A DNA stretch of 64,000 bases from Crocodylus rhombifer (GCA_038503035.1 JAVSML010024244.1:83434-147433), one strand, 5' to 3'. Positions 1 through 13,075 are shown, counted from the first letter of the stretch. Notes: a model not told the origin generated them from the sequence alone. Translations and numbers: made by a program.

Positions 1-410
1 ATTACACAGAGTCTCCTCTTGTCAGTGGCCATGTCACCATGTGCATTTATGCCAGCTTAAATTTACTGCGCAGTAAGTGGGAATAGGTCGGCATCTACAT
101 GTGCAGACGTTAAAATGTGTTAATGCTGTGTAAGGACTGACTTAGGACTAAAGCTAGCCCCAAGTTAGTCCACAACACACAGTGTTACTGCACAATAAGG
201 TATTTACATGTGCGTTACTGCACAGTAACTAATCGGGCGTAAATCTGATACCTGCATCATGCAGGTATCAAGTTTATACTCAAGCTGGCATGAGTCTCCA
301 TATTTACTGTGCAGTACAGGCATGCACGTGTAGACACGTGCCCATACTGCACGGTAACTTCAGTTACTGCACAGTAAATGTGCATGTGTAGACATGCCTG
401 GTGAGTGCTC
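1..410. repeat. cluster of 14-bp palindromes (TTACTGCACAGTAA type), probable MITE
   Basis: Six near-copies of TTACTGCRCAGTAA lie at 63-76, 185-198, 215-228, 303-316, 344-357 and 364-377, mixed with ATGTGTAGACATGCC-like stretches. This looks like a nonautonomous DNA transposon rich in internal palindromes, inside an EEF1D intron. Family not identified. Confidence 0.55.
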
Positions 411-2385
411 TAGTGCAATCTCTTTTTCCAAGTTTATTTTGCACCCCTCGCTGTCTTCCCTGCAGGACTCTCAGGTTCTAAGCCCGGGCTTTAGGAGTCC
501 TCCCAGAGATTCCCACTGCCCAAGGTCTTCCTAACCAGAGTAGCTCTAAAGTCCCAAACACTGAGATTTCCACACAAAATATCAAACACAGGACCAATCA
601 GAATCAGAAGAATCAACATCCTGAATATCAGGATATTCAACTGCCCTTTGAGCAGAGCTGCAAGTTCCACTTATCAGGGAAGGTTAGACTCAAGGGTGTG
701 TGTCCAGCCCTATGACCAGCAAGGGGTACGGAGGCAAGAGAGAAACAATTCAAGGTGCTTGAAAAAGGGAGTTTTATCTCCATCACAAAAACAGCCTCAA
801 TTCGACTCCTTATTCCTACCTGAAAGGCTCTCCAATCTTGTCCAGGCTGCAGAGTGAATTCTTCACAGCCCAGGACCTTTCAATCTAACATGGATGTTTG
901 ACTTGGGTCTCAACATTTATATGGAAAACCTGAGCACATTAAACATTTACTATTTATCTGAGTCAAAACCCCCTCCCACCCCAGCCCTGCTAGCGACTGG
1001 AGTGTCCAACATGCATTACCAAAGAAGAGCCCAGCATCAGCACTTCAGTCAATGGCACTACATTTTTCCCTGGGTACCCCCGTCCTTCATTAGGACTTCA
1101 AACCAATGTTAGCATCCTCTTTGTTCCTCTTTTTCCTAATTCCCACACCCACAACTTGCTTCCAGGACCAACTTAGAAAGCCAACACACCACCACATTTT
1201 CACTTCATATTGTGCCTGCTGGCTTTACAAATGCCAGTTGAGTGCAGGGCGGCTCAGAGAGGGTGCACAGGTGGGTCTCAAATCCTGGCTCACTGAAGCC
1301 TGTGGCTGAAAGGGAAATTACAAAACAAAAGACATGAGGTGGGGGCCAAGAGAAAAAGCAATTACACCCACCCCACTTGCTCAAGATACATGGGCTGTAA
1401 ACTAATCTGCTAAGAGACATAAATTTTATGTTCTATATAAATAGCCAGTTTCCTTCCACCAGAGGAATTACTATACTCAGAAAGCATATTGGCCTAGCAA
1501 GCCAGACACTTTTTCTAGTACCTCACAATGGATGTACTAAATTTAATGTGCATTAGCAAAAGCACATTAATGAACATGTAGACACACCCCGTGTGTAGCT
1601 GACATTTTCAGCCCTGCTTTCCATATGAAACAGGCACACATGCTGCTCTGGGGAGAGCCTTCATTTCCTATCCTCTCCAGACTACTCTTCCTTTCCCTGA
1701 CAAGCCAGGTCCAGGATCTAAAAGTTTCCTTCTGAATAATCACAGTGCTTAAAACTAGACAGCAGCCTTGCGACACATTGATTTTACATATGCAGCAAAA
1801 TGTCTCCAGGAGAAGGCAAGCTTACCAAAGCCATTTTAATGCATGTTCAGAGTCAAAGCTAATAGCCATGCCAAGGTCCCCGGAAGCAGCAAAAGAAAGA
1901 TGCCAATTTTCTTTGCACATACCCTAAACTGAAAGCAAACAGGAAAGAGGAGGTGGCAGCTCAGTGTACCCCAGGATACCATCATGCCCCAGCTGACAGA
2001 GTGCTATTATCTCTGGGCTTGTCCTGCAGACTGTTCCAACACTAGGCCATTATTTGTTAGTTTAGGCTGGTAGGAAAATTGTTCCGCCCCAAGGGAAGTA
2101 AAGAAATGCAAAGCTGTTGAAGAAATCGCTGAAATTTCACCCTGATCCCCTTAGCTTTTGACTGTCAAGGCACTGCGGTATGGTGAGCAAAAGCAGCATG
2201 CTTTTCTGGTTAATAAAGAAGTGTTCTTGGTAAGATGGAGCTGGGCTGGTGGTACACAACACTGCACACCTCGTCTGTCTCCTTTCACTCAAAACAAGAA
2301 GCCACACAATCTATGGAGCTCTGAGATGCACCACAACTAAAAATGATTGCAGGTAGCCAGCTGGTGAGAGAGCTTGGGTACTCAC
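411..2385. other. EEF1D: EEF1D intron, no gene seen
   Basis: AT-moderate unique sequence. Near 1530-1595 a short segment (GTGCATTAGCAAAAGCACATTA, then ATGTAGACACACC) resembles the palindromic repeat at 1-410. No EEF1D C-terminal exon could be recognised on either strand. Confidence 0.6.
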
Positions 2386-5300
2386 TCCGGCCAGTGACTT
2401 CTGGATATTCTCCCTGGCTCTGGCAATGTCACGTAGGATCGTGCTGGCTCCGTTCTCCTGCAAACAGTGCAGAAAGAACCAAGATTCTTTTAAAAAATAC
2501 GAGACATGATAAATTGCTGAGGGCAGTTACAGAAAGGGGGGAAAAGGCTGAATTCTGTGCAACCACCAACCGAGTTTGAAAAGCCACCTGCAAGAAGCAT
2601 CAGCTGAGAACCAAGACTATGGTCTTGCCAACTATGGACTGCAATGGCTGCAGCTTATTTTTGGGTCCTGTCAGACTATGGCTCCTGCCCAAAGTTTGGG
2701 CACCCACCAGCTATTTGCTTCTCCCTAACATGACTGACAGGTTGGCTCAGCTGCCATTTGGAAAGGAGGCCGGGATTACAGTAGCACACCCTTAGAGCTC
2801 TGCTCAGGCAAGCCATTTCGCTTAAATTTATCTGTGAATGCCACGCAAGCACAAGGCGTCAGACTGACAGCCCTAGTGACGGAAGTCTTCTAGTTCTGCC
2901 CAGGCAGCGACAGAACAGACTTTCCCCAGCTTAATGCTGAGTCTGCTCCCACGCTGGAAATTCAGCTGCATCCAACCTACTGGACTCTGTGAGGCCACCA
3001 ACAAGGGCACTGATTATTATAAGCAGTGGGTTTAACATTGTGGACCTTTTCCCACTGGAAGTGAACAAAGACCCCCAAAGTCATTTCATGCAGGACACAG
3101 ATAATCTTGGGTCAGCGCAGGCGAGGAAGAGATCTGCACACTTCCAGACTCAAGACAAACGTTACGAAGTTTGCAGATACTTTTCCTTCTGGGGAAGAGT
3201 GCTGTAAAGCACTCAGGTTTTCTGCCAGACAGCTGGATTTCATGTCACTTCTTGCAGGCAGAATCTCACCTCCCCTAAAAGTTCCCCCATGAGCCATGTA
3301 ATAATCTGACCTTTCCATCCCTGCCACAAGTGACAGAGGTTTGTCCTCAGGGCTTTGCACATCTATTGTAGGAACATGAACTCTAAACAAATGCTGCAGA
3401 GAGCAGGTGCTACCACTACGCCAGTGAAGCCAGCAGAAAGGCAGCAGAACATGCCTGGAAGCTACTATTAAAGCAATAAGTTTTGTTTATACGCCCTACC
3501 CTGCTAGTTGCAAAACAGCCATTTAACGTTTCAAGCAGCTTTCCACATAATTAAATCCATATGCAGTTAACAGTCCTTTGTGTTTTAAGAAGGGGTCACT
3601 GCCTTGCTGCCATCTACACACTGATCTAATTGAGAGAGCAGATTGCACAGGAAGGGAAGCGAGAGCTCCGTGGGCTACTTCATGCTGGGACTAGTGTTTG
3701 ATTCCCACCCTCCTGCCCCCGTGCTCATCACTGCTGTTTGCCAGAGGACTGTCTCACCCTGGGGCCTGCTGGAAAGGGAATGTAGTTTGGTGCCCCTGGT
3801 GCTCTACCACTCCTGTGCTGCCTGGGGCCACCTGATTTCCAGCCCTGCCTTGCACACAGAAGGCTGGTTATTCCTGAGCCTTGACAGATCAGGCAACCAG
3901 GTAAGTGTCATTACGAGAATTACAAGTTTCGCTCACGTATGCCAATTCCTGGCCTAGCATCCCACGGCACCACATGCCTGATCTCCGATTTTCAAGCTGG
4001 AATGTAAATTGTCTATTATGAACATACGGCTCCCACTTGGTGCCTATAACACAACCGAGGCGTGGAAGAGGCAATGGGTTGTAAGCCGTTAACTCCCCAC
4101 TTCTGCTCCCTATACTCACTCACTAGATAAGGGCACGCTTCCTTCAGATGTACCACAGGTCACCGAGTTTTGAGCCCAGGGATTCATAAACTGCACGTTC
4201 TGTTAAGGCAGGGGGGTCCCTCTAGCAATTCTTTGCTGTCCACAGAACAAGAGGGAACATGGAGGCCACCTGGGAGAGTCCAAGAGGAAAATCCCTTCTA
4301 AAATCATTGCTGCCTGGCCTTTACACACACACACAGAGCTACGAAGGGGCATTCTTTACAGGCTAATCTGTGCTAGAATACCTTGAACCCCACCACCCTG
4401 CAAAAATAACTCCCTCCCTGTCTTACCTGCTGGCATGAAGAGCTGGCAACCGGTCCGTTAATCTGCTCGTAGTATCTCCGCTCAGCATCATCATACTTGT
4501 ACTTATCAAACCAGATCTTCTCATGCATGAGGAAGTTGGCTGCCATTTCTCTGAGGAGAGAGATAGGACAAAATGAAGATGTGGGAATACAGGAAGGCAC
4601 CGGTTAGCATCAAGTTAGTCGAGAACGACCCTAGTTCCCCGCTCTCTACAGGGCAATACATTTCTGCATAGCCACTTCCCCTCTGGTGAAAAGCTTTAAG
4701 CGAATGGGATCCTATTAGGAAAGCAGGACAATCTAATCACCTTCCCATCTGCTTGATCTGACCTGCATTTAGTAACAGCATGAAGTGGAGACTGAACATG
4801 TTAGTCTGCCTTTTCCTCCCATAAAAACAGCAGCCTCACCAGGGTCACACTAGACACAAGTCAGGCAACACAAGTATTTAAACTGTGTTATTTGTCATAG
4901 CTCCCTCGGCCCATGCTCAGAGACCACTGGCCTAAGACACCTGTCAAGACTTGGGCGTGAAGTGAAGGCAGGAGACTAAACACAACTTGTGCTGCAGACA
5001 ATACCAAGGACAGATAACAATACTGCATCCCTCCTCTATGGCATTCAAGCCACATTACCACTGTGTTTAGTCCAAATGCATCATGGAGAGCAAGTCTACC
5101 ACCCAACTCTTCAGCATACTCCCATCAACCCATTTCAGCCCCGCCTGCTTGCGAACCAGAACCATGCTGGCTCCAACCATGCTGACACCCTCCCGTGGGC
5201 AATGCAAGCCCAGTTCTGGGCAGGACCTTGCTGAGCACGATACAGAGCCACACGGCCCCATCCTGTCCAGTAACCCCACAACAGGACCCCGCACAACCCT

Positions 5301-8300
5301 AACAAAGGGGATGCTAGCTGAAAGCCTCCTTCCAAATCAGAAAGACAACACAGTCAACTATCTATGCAATGACCCTGTGGCCATTTAGAAATTAAGCTTA
5401 TGCTGCTAGGGAAAGCTTCCCCATAGCACTTTTCAAGCCACCCACACTCCCAACTCAACTGGTTCCCACAGGGGTAGCACAGATGCCTTTAACATGGCTT
5501 TGAAAAGAGGCTAATCCACTATTTTGCACATGGAAACAATGAATTTGGGGGCGAAAGGATTCATTTGCAATGACACAATTAAACCACTTTCAAAGGCTGT
5601 TTTATATGCCAGTGGAGGATACTGGGCCCACTGCAGGTAGACTGCAAGAGGGCAGTTAATCTCAAGAGAGAGGGCAGATCAGTTGAAGGGAGGAAGAAAA
5701 AGGGATTCACAGGAGCGTCTCATCTCAGTGAAATGACAGACAGCATCTGGCTGCATCAACAGGAAGGCAACTAAGGAACTGCAGCCAATGCAAGGGGCAT
5801 CGATTCTATTCTAATGCCGTTAGGTTTTTTGGCAGGCTGTACAATCCTCTGCTCAAAAGCTCCAGGCGACTGACTTGTGCTTTGCGCCATACAGCTGTAC
5901 AAACATGTCCCAACACCCGCCTGCTCGGAAAAAGCGGAGGCAATCTAAAGAGACCGCTACCATATTCTATCAGCCCTTTCCAACACTCGCATTGCCTCTG
6001 CAAGGCTCCTCTGAAATACTGTCCAGATTCACATACCTTCAGGAACCGCACACAATCCTAGCTTTGCACAGGATACTGCATTGGCCATTGCACCTTTTGT
6101 ACCGACACAAAGACTTTATTTCATGGGGAAGAGATGCACCTTTTTTTGTTTCATCCACCCCAAAGGAAACTATTCAAACAGCAAGACTCCTCAGGATCAG
6201 ATTTCCCTTCCAAGAGATCTATGCTTTGAATACTTTATCACCGCTAAGCTGACTCCTACCTGAGAGCTACAAAGCAAAGTCTATGTACTGGCCCCTGGAT
6301 GAGTGTGCTGAACAGCTCCAAGTCAGACAGCAAGATGGCCCAGGAAATTACAAAGAGTTTCAGGTTAAACAAGAAACTCTCAGTTATGTAAAATTAAGTA
6401 GAGAATGGGGTGGGGAGCTGAAATTATGTTCTGCACTTGTCTAAAACAAAGGACTTTTAAATATTTCCAGCTTTTAAATAGAAGTCAGCTCCAGATTTCT
6501 CTCGCCAACCACTGGGGTTGGGTTCCTAAAAGCAAAACCATAGTTGGCAAGACAAAAAGCTTATGGGAAAAATGGCAGGTGGCGAGCTGATGCGCAGCCA
6601 TGGAAAACCATGGCGACTCGAAGTTGTATACTGCGGTAGCCAAAACGGTATCTGGAATATTAAGCGTGGATACTTAAAACCATGGCTGGCGAGGGAAACC
6701 TGTATTATAATTAGACCCTGTCCAGGACTAATCGCCTTCATTTTTACATGCCTTTCCCTTCCCTGACCCTGTATTTATTTGCACAGCAGACTCCTTTTGA
6801 TCTCCATGTTGAACAGTATACCATCTTTCAGAAAAAAATGACTCAACTGCTGGGCAAAGCCAGCTTCCCCCACAGCCATGCAGAGGGATTGCCTGCTACC
6901 TCCAGCATAAAGCAGCGAGTCTAAGATTCGATGCTCCTTGACAGACCAAACACATGTAGAGCCATTGAAACGTAACCATCTCTTGGATGGAGGTCAGCAA
7001 GAAATGTCTAAGACACCCAAGGCCAGGTCCTCCTCTTGTGAAGGGGGCTGTAATATTTTTAGGAGTCAAGCAAAGGCAAAGGTGGGCCTTCCCCCGCTAT
7101 CCCCAAGAACAGCTATATAGCAAGCTGCCTAAAACTCAGTTTAGCAACCCAAGAAAGATAAAGGGCTCCATCTCCACTGTTCAGCTTGCAAAGCAAGGCG
7201 GAATTGGGCAAGTGGATGGGGGCCAGTGCACGGGACCCAGGGCCAAGCACTCCTAACCCAATAATTTGTCCCTAGCTGACTTCCTGCCCCTGGGGCAGGG
7301 GGGCTGGACTTAATGATCTTCCAAGGTCCCTTCCAGCCCTAATGTCTATGAAATCTATGAATTTTACTAAAAAAAAAGATGATTTTATCATATACCCCCT
7401 TGACTTCCAGCTCTCTGAAACCTCAACCAAGGTGGCTAACATCTCGGAGCCCATCTATCAAAGGCTAGCACCTACCTAGCTCCCACAGGCACTGATCACG
7501 AAGCTGAATCACTTCACAAAGGAATCATCTCCTCAATCCCCCTGCCCGAAAAGCACAGCCTGTCTAGGTTAAGGGGGACCTTTGACCCCGCCCCCCAATC
7601 TCCTTTCTATAGAGCTGCAGATGTGTCTGGCCCTACAGATACAGAGGATGCCTGCTTTCTCTATCTGCACACGCTTTCCATCCTGGGCCCAGCAGTTCTG
7701 AGTTGGAAATGTTACCCCAAAATAAGCTTTTCCTACTTAATTTCTGTTGCAGGCATGCTCGAGGCACTGGGTGCAGGTTGAGACGGTTTGGGTAGCGTGC
7801 AATCATGGACCCACACTTCCTCCTCTTTGCTCGCCATTCTCGAGGCCTCGGACGCGTAGTATCGTGCCTCAGCGCTGTCGTAGGCGGGTTTATTAAGCCA
7901 CAAAGACTCGTTGTCCTCATGCAGCAGGAACCGGGTTGGGGAAGGTTGTTTGGCATCTCCAGGAAGGGAAGAATTGGCGGCAATCTCCACGTGTTTGACC
8001 CCTGCTCGTTTCCCAATGCTGTGGCTTTTCTTATCCTTCCGGCTCCGCTTCAAAGCCTCCGGGCGGCCCCGTTCTTGTGGCCTCACTTTTCCAGGAGGAT
8101 GCCCATCAAACATGTTCTCATAGAAGCATTTCTCAGCGTCGTCGTAAAGCGGTTTCTCCAGCCACACCTCTGACATCAAAGCCTGCAGGCTCGACATCAG
8201 CGGCTTCCCGTTTACAGACTGGTGTCCAGGACTGGGTAAGCAGCCAACGAAAGAGGCAGCTGATGGAGCCACATCTGCAGGCAGGCCCGGCGTGGCAGGG

Positions 8301-9001
8301 GTAGGCAGGGCTGTAACATAGCCTTCATCTGGCGTTTTTTGCCCCATGTTACTAGTGCCACTGTTCGATTGGAGGTCTAGGAAGTGTGGAGGAACAAAAG
8401 ACTGAGACCTTTCAACAAACGCTTTCTCGGCATCATCAAAGTCAAACTTGTTGATCCAGATATTCTGAATGATGTGATGACAAGCAGTCAGGCTGCTGTG
8501 GGTGCAATGCAAGGCGGCCAGGTTTCTCCTGGCCGTAGCAACTTCCTGGACAGCCTCTGCCCAGGGCACCAGCGTGGACGGCTCAACAGCCAGCTCCATC
8601 CCTGAAGCCGCCCGGCTGAAGTCATCCGCGAGTTTCTTTCTGTACGCGTTTTCAGCATGATCAAAGAAAGGCTTCTCGAACCACACGCGATCGGCTAATA
8701 AACCCGTCAGCACAAAGTCTACCTTGGAGACGGAGCCCTTTGCTTTTGGCGAGCGCTTCCTTTTCTTTTGTTTCTTCCCATTTCTGGCTCTTTTCAGGTC
8801 TCCTTTCAAGTCGCTCTCTGCCGAATCTTCATGGCACACCCCGTTCACTGCCTCCACCTCCACCTCCACTTCCAGGCATCTTTCTGGGGCTGAGGCTGCC
8901 AGCGTTGCTTCTCGTTCGTAGTGCAGCCGCTCTGCTTCGTCATACTTGTGCTTGTCCACCCAGACCTTTTCAGCTGGGTAGGGGAGGTTCCTCGTCCTCA
9001 T
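2386..9001 (-). CDS. EEF1D: EEF1D, eEF1B-delta (5' coding exons; gene continues beyond the left edge)
   Basis: Guanine-nucleotide exchange subunit delta of the cytosolic eEF1B complex, which recharges eEF1A with GTP; the long isoform is nuclear. Three coding exons are in the window. The long-isoform exon is 7737-9001. The exon 4427-4550 carries the short-isoform start at 4546 and reads [20 protein letters not shown], the eEF1D N-terminus. The exon 2386-2457 encodes 24 residues ([17 protein letters not shown] and on to SLAG). Splice signals are canonical: CTCCTCAG before 4550, CAG|GTAAGA after 4427, TTTGCAG before 2457, GGA|GTGAGT after 2386. Phases join: the long exon ends in two bases that combine with the first base of the next exon, so the long protein runs through the short start. 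The leucine-zipper and C-terminal GEF exons were not found and should lie left of position 1. Identification is very secure. Confidence 0.96.
2458..4426. other. EEF1D: EEF1D intron, no gene seen
   Basis: No coding exon, RNA gene or clear transposon recognised. A short CA run lies near 4325. Confidence 0.6.
4551..7736. other. EEF1D: EEF1D intron between the long- and short-isoform exons
   Basis: Splicing across it joins the long exon in frame to the short-isoform exon. A CR1 3' end lies at 7272-7362; nothing else was recognised. Confidence 0.6.
7272..7362 (+). mobile_element. CR1 LINE 3' end
   Basis: Ends CCTTCCAGCCCTAATGTCTATGAAATCTATGAAT, preceded by CTGACTTCCTGCCCCTGGGGC, the standard CR1 3' UTR here. 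Confidence 0.85.
7737..9001 (-). CDS. EEF1D: EEF1D long-isoform (eEF1B-delta-L) specific exon
   Basis: This 1,265-nt exon supplies about 421 N-terminal residues of the nuclear long isoform, which is known in mammals as a heat-shock-linked transcriptional regulator. I chose the start at 9001 ([20 protein letters not shown]) because it fits the family N-terminus; an in-frame ATG 12 codons upstream (9037) is less likely. A degenerate motif W-x-x-K-x-x-(Y/F)-D-x-A-E occurs five times, with its Trp near residues 14, 107, 182, 280 and 368; the sixth copy opens the short isoform. A basic stretch ([11 protein letters not shown], residues 76-86) looks like a nuclear localisation signal. A CCACCT hexamer repeat near 8857 encodes alternating Glu-Val. 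The donor is AA|GTAGG, so unspliced transcripts meet TAG at once. Confidence 0.92.
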
Positions 9002-9434
9002 CTTCCAAAGAGCGGCAGCATTAAAAGACAAGCACAATCATGTAGTCGCAATGTAACTAAAGCCAACGACATGCACTAGATTTGAAGCCTGATGGTGATC
9101 TAAATAAGCCACCCCAAGATCAGGATTCATATACTGAGAAACGGTCCCCATAATATTTAATTTCCTTTTGTTTAAACATTTTTGTATGAAGGAACTGAGC
9201 TCTGTGTGTGCGTGTGTTTAATCCAAATGCAAAAACAGACTGGATTTTCACTCCTCCCTCGCCTACCTTTTTAATCATCTCCTTCCAGGTTTATACCTGC
9301 CATTACTTATAGCTGTAGTAAGCCCTCAAGATGTAAAAGCCACGAGCCCTATGTGGTTCATAATTTAAAGCACAATTGTCAGATTATGACTAAACAATAG
9401 TTTTATTTTCATAGTTTTACTGTCTAAGAAAAGG

Positions 9435-9575
9435 CATCCAGGTTACGGCTGTATTGGTCTAGAGGCTAATGAACTGCTGGCAGAGGTGATATCTTTTATT
9501 AAATCAACTAGATGTTTGCAAAACAATTATTTGCAAGCTTTCGGGCACAAGTACCCTCCTGTCTAGGAAAGATTT
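9435..9575 (+). repeat. interspersed repeat with GTATTGGTCTAGA and TATCTTTTATTAAA blocks
   Basis: The layout (GGCTGTATTGGTCTAGA, then GATATCTTTTATTAAATC, then GCAAGCTTTCGGGCACAAGT) is that of a repeat common in amniote genomes. A reverse-strand fragment (GTTGGTCCAATAAAAGATAT) lies near 31471. Family name not assigned. Confidence 0.5.
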
Positions 9576-12394
9576 TTTTTTCCCAAATCACCATCTGTTA
9601 TGTGCCAACATACAGACTAGATGCTCTTAAATGGGTATTTCTGGAAGGCTTAAAAGACCTTAAAGCCACTGCTTCATGTAGGATATACCATGTATTGTGA
9701 TCTGCTGCTGTGACAACAGAATTTTTAGAGCATACAGAGATTATTTCCAAATCTGTACAAGGTTATCAGAGACGAAGCAAGTTTATGGGGCCTTTTATAT
9801 TAAAAACATCTCTCTGTGAGAGATTTAACTGAAAGATCCCCTTTCCCTCATAGCGTGCGAGGCCACTGATAGACTGAACTAAAGTTATTTATTAGGACAA
9901 CAATTCACTGGCTTTTGGGATGCACGTGGGAAGCCTAAATATTTTGAACCCAACTCTGACAGTTACCGGATTTCAGTTTAAAACCAACTGCTTCTGAATA
10001 AAAAGGGACCAATGTTAACAATTTAAGGGGTTTTTTTGGTTAACATATATTTTAGGGAAAACATCCTATACAAAGAAAGTAGAATATGGCATTTGTTCTG
10101 CATACACTGTCTTGTTTTGGATATTTAGAGCACAAGACATGCTGAATTAAGTCAAATTTAGCTTTCAGGATACTTAAATTATCCAACATAATATGGGACG
10201 AGTGTCCTCAGCACCGGAATGACAACGGTGCTCAGAAATCTAACTAGAGGTTCGGTACCAGGAAGACTATGATCAAATGGGTAACAGCAAGCATGAGAAA
10301 TGCATACAATGCATTTTTAAGCCGTGCAGCTGAACATCTGTTCCCCTTCTGCTTCCTGGCCAAGCCCAGTAGCAGAGATGGCTGCTACCTCAGGGATCAA
10401 TTCAGAAACATATAAAGCTGGGCCTTTTCCCCAGATTCAATTAAGTGCATATGATGGTACCAGCAGCTGGTAAGATTCAGAATCCTGATCTCAGGAGTTG
10501 GCAGGCAAGTCAAGAGGTTTAAAACTACCTTCAAATTTAAGTCCCTTTGCCTTCTTGAACGTACACAGAAGCTGTTACTTAATGGTGACAGTTTATAATG
10601 CAAGGTGTTTTAAATATTTATAACCTAAATAAGTTATTTTTAAAATACCACCACCATTTCTAAGGAAAAACAATAGTCTTCTACTTAAAAGGCTCAAGCT
10701 TATTCTTTTCATCAGTTGCTAAAGACAGCAAGTAGAACTTGCCTGGCTGAAACAATGCAAAATTCCTTTTGTTCCTTATTTAAAAAAAATCAAAACGAAA
10801 AATCTTCAAAGTCAGATTTTTAAAAATATATTTTCACTGTATATTCTGCCATACAGGTATTAATAGGAACATTTCTTACTACAGATAGTTTGACTGAGCC
10901 AACGGTTTGAAGATTACAGAGGATGACTCCTACTTGCTGCTTTCAAAGTCTCAGCATCCCATCTGAAGCAGACACGCGTCAAGTTGGTGGTATAGTATGA
11001 TGATTCAGTTAAACCTTCACCTGCGGAAGCTGTCATGGCTTCCTTGGCATTATGACCAAAAAATAGCCTATGACATCATGTTATAGGTCATAAATGTAGG
11101 CCATGTGCAAAGGGTCTGCAGTGATCAAGAGGCTGTTCATCTTTATAAAGACAAGAGGTAGGAACAACTATGCTGCGCTCTCTCACTCTAATAGAAAGTC
11201 TCATTAAGGAAACCGCAGCTACCTCCTGCAGTCTTGGATTTCTGATTCGAATTTTATGCTCTTAAAATTTCTATTTTCCAAGAAAAATCCTATAGTAATG
11301 ACCTAGAAAAGCAAAGGTGGAGGGAGAGGGTGGTAGGGGACATTACGTGACTGATGCTCAGATGCTTCCTTCCCGTGTCACTAGAACAGGGGTTGGGATC
11401 TGCTGAAGGAAGGAATATCCTGTATTTTGTTACTGGACAGCAGGTGGGGAAAGGGAAGAGGATGGTGCCACTGGACACAACTGGGATTGATGCAGCAACA
11501 AAAGGACTCTTCACAGCTAGCAACTGCTTAAAGCAAATGTTTTTCAAAATAAGGCACAATTTGGTAAGGGGCGTTTGCTTTAATATGCTCATTACCTCTC
11601 TTTCATGACCCGTTTAAGCGTACAGAAAGCAAAAGGCGCACAAAATAAGACACAATTTTGTAAAGGATTCTCTCTCTTTCATGACCATTTTTAGGGAGAC
11701 AATGCACAGAAAGTGCACAATTCAAGAAGCAGGGGACTAGGAGTTAGAAAAGTTATGACTATAGCTGCATTTACTGCCAGGGAGCCATACTGGGAGCCCT
11801 GAATATTGCATTTCAGCACAATATCCTATATTAATCCAAACTTGTTATGCACTGATTTAGGGGTCTTTAAAGTCATATCAAGAACAAGAGAGGCTGAAAC
11901 ATCCAGAATACCTTGCATTCAAAAAGAAATGCAAAAATCTAGAACTCTTGGTTCAGAAATGGTCCCTTTTATTAGGCCAGCTGAGAAATTGCAAAAAATA
12001 TTTTTTTTCTGAATCTTTCGCGCTTTTTTGCATTCAAAAAGTCATGCATGACTGTACTAGATGAATGCAAAGGAAGTAAATGCACAATCTGTATCTAAAA
12101 ATCGCTTTCTGGTTGCAGGGCTATGAGCCTTAATAAGCTACTTCAAAGAGGTGGGAAGGTGCGTTTCCTTTGAGGTAGCAAGAAGGCAGCCCATCACAGC
12201 CCTTCAAATACTGCCAGCTAGCACACAGCTATAACACTTAGCTGGCACTCGCATGAGGAAGAAACAATGCATCTGCAAGTCAGAGAAGCTGAAGTAAACT
12301 TTTTCCTATTTTAATGTAATTAATGATTGTTTTCCTGAAATACTTCAAATAAACTTTCAGGCAACAAAGCACCAGCTGCTGGGCTGCGTGTATA

Positions 12395-12476
12395 TGGAGT
12401 ACATCACATACCTAATAAATGTGGAGTATGTTACATATATGGAGTATGCCACATACATAATAAATGTACTTTGGAC
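12395..12476 (+). repeat. short tandem repeat of a GGAGTATG-ACAT unit
   Basis: Near-copies of ATGGAGTA(C/T)-CACATAC-TAATAAATGT follow one another about three times. Confidence 0.5.
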
Positions 12477-12732
12477 ACTAAAATTGCAGGGCTTTTTCTT
12501 GATTTCTATCCTGTTCTCTTGTCAAATCAGGTGGTTGGCAAGTCCCCTCCCAAAATAATGCAAGTTAAAATTAACAGTGTCATTGGCAAGTAGCAAACTT
12601 CTATAAGCCTGGTGCGTTTTCTGTTTTCTGCTAAAATAATGCCATCCCCACGTAAGCAATGCAACAACTTCCCTCGAAGAAAAAAGGAGCAGAAATGACA
12701 GGAAGAACAGGACATACTTACTTTTTCAGATC

Positions 12733-12815
12733 CTATGAGAGCAATAAGAAAGAAAGAGAAAGTTAGGGAGAGCAAGAACAATAAGAAAAAAAGAAAAAGT
12801 TAGGGAGAGCAAGAA
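12733..12815 (+). repeat. tandem duplication, purine-rich, about 40 bp
   Basis: GAAAGTTAGGGAGAGCAAGAA occurs twice, each preceded by an A/G-rich AATAAGAAA run, in direct orientation. Confidence 0.6.
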
Positions 12816-12877
12816 AGTTTCTGTTTCTAGGGATGCTTTGTCAACCCCTGGAAAGCTCAGGAGCAATTTGCCCAATC

Positions 12878-13075
12878 TATAGTTTCATAGTTTCTTAGGT
12901 CAGAAGGGACCCGAGTCCCCTCTAGTCCCATCTAGTCTGACCCCCTGCCATGGTAGGAAAGAGTACTGGGGTCAAACAACCCCAGCAAGGTGTACATCCA
13001 GCCTCCTCTTAAAGACCCCCCAGGGTAGGAGCCAGCACCGCTTCTCTTGGAAGTTGGTTCCAGAAAGCTTGTAGT
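12878..13075 (-). mobile_element. CR1 LINE 3' end
   Basis: Begins (minus-strand 3' end) TTTCATAGTTTCTTAGGTCA and carries the GTACTGGGGTCAAACAACCC block of the second CR1 type in this window. Confidence 0.85.

Noticed and set aside
1..2385. Search for EEF1D leucine-zipper and C-terminal exons
   Set aside because: No match to the expected acidic FGSDEEEE or GEF sequence on the minus strand; these exons must lie outside the window.
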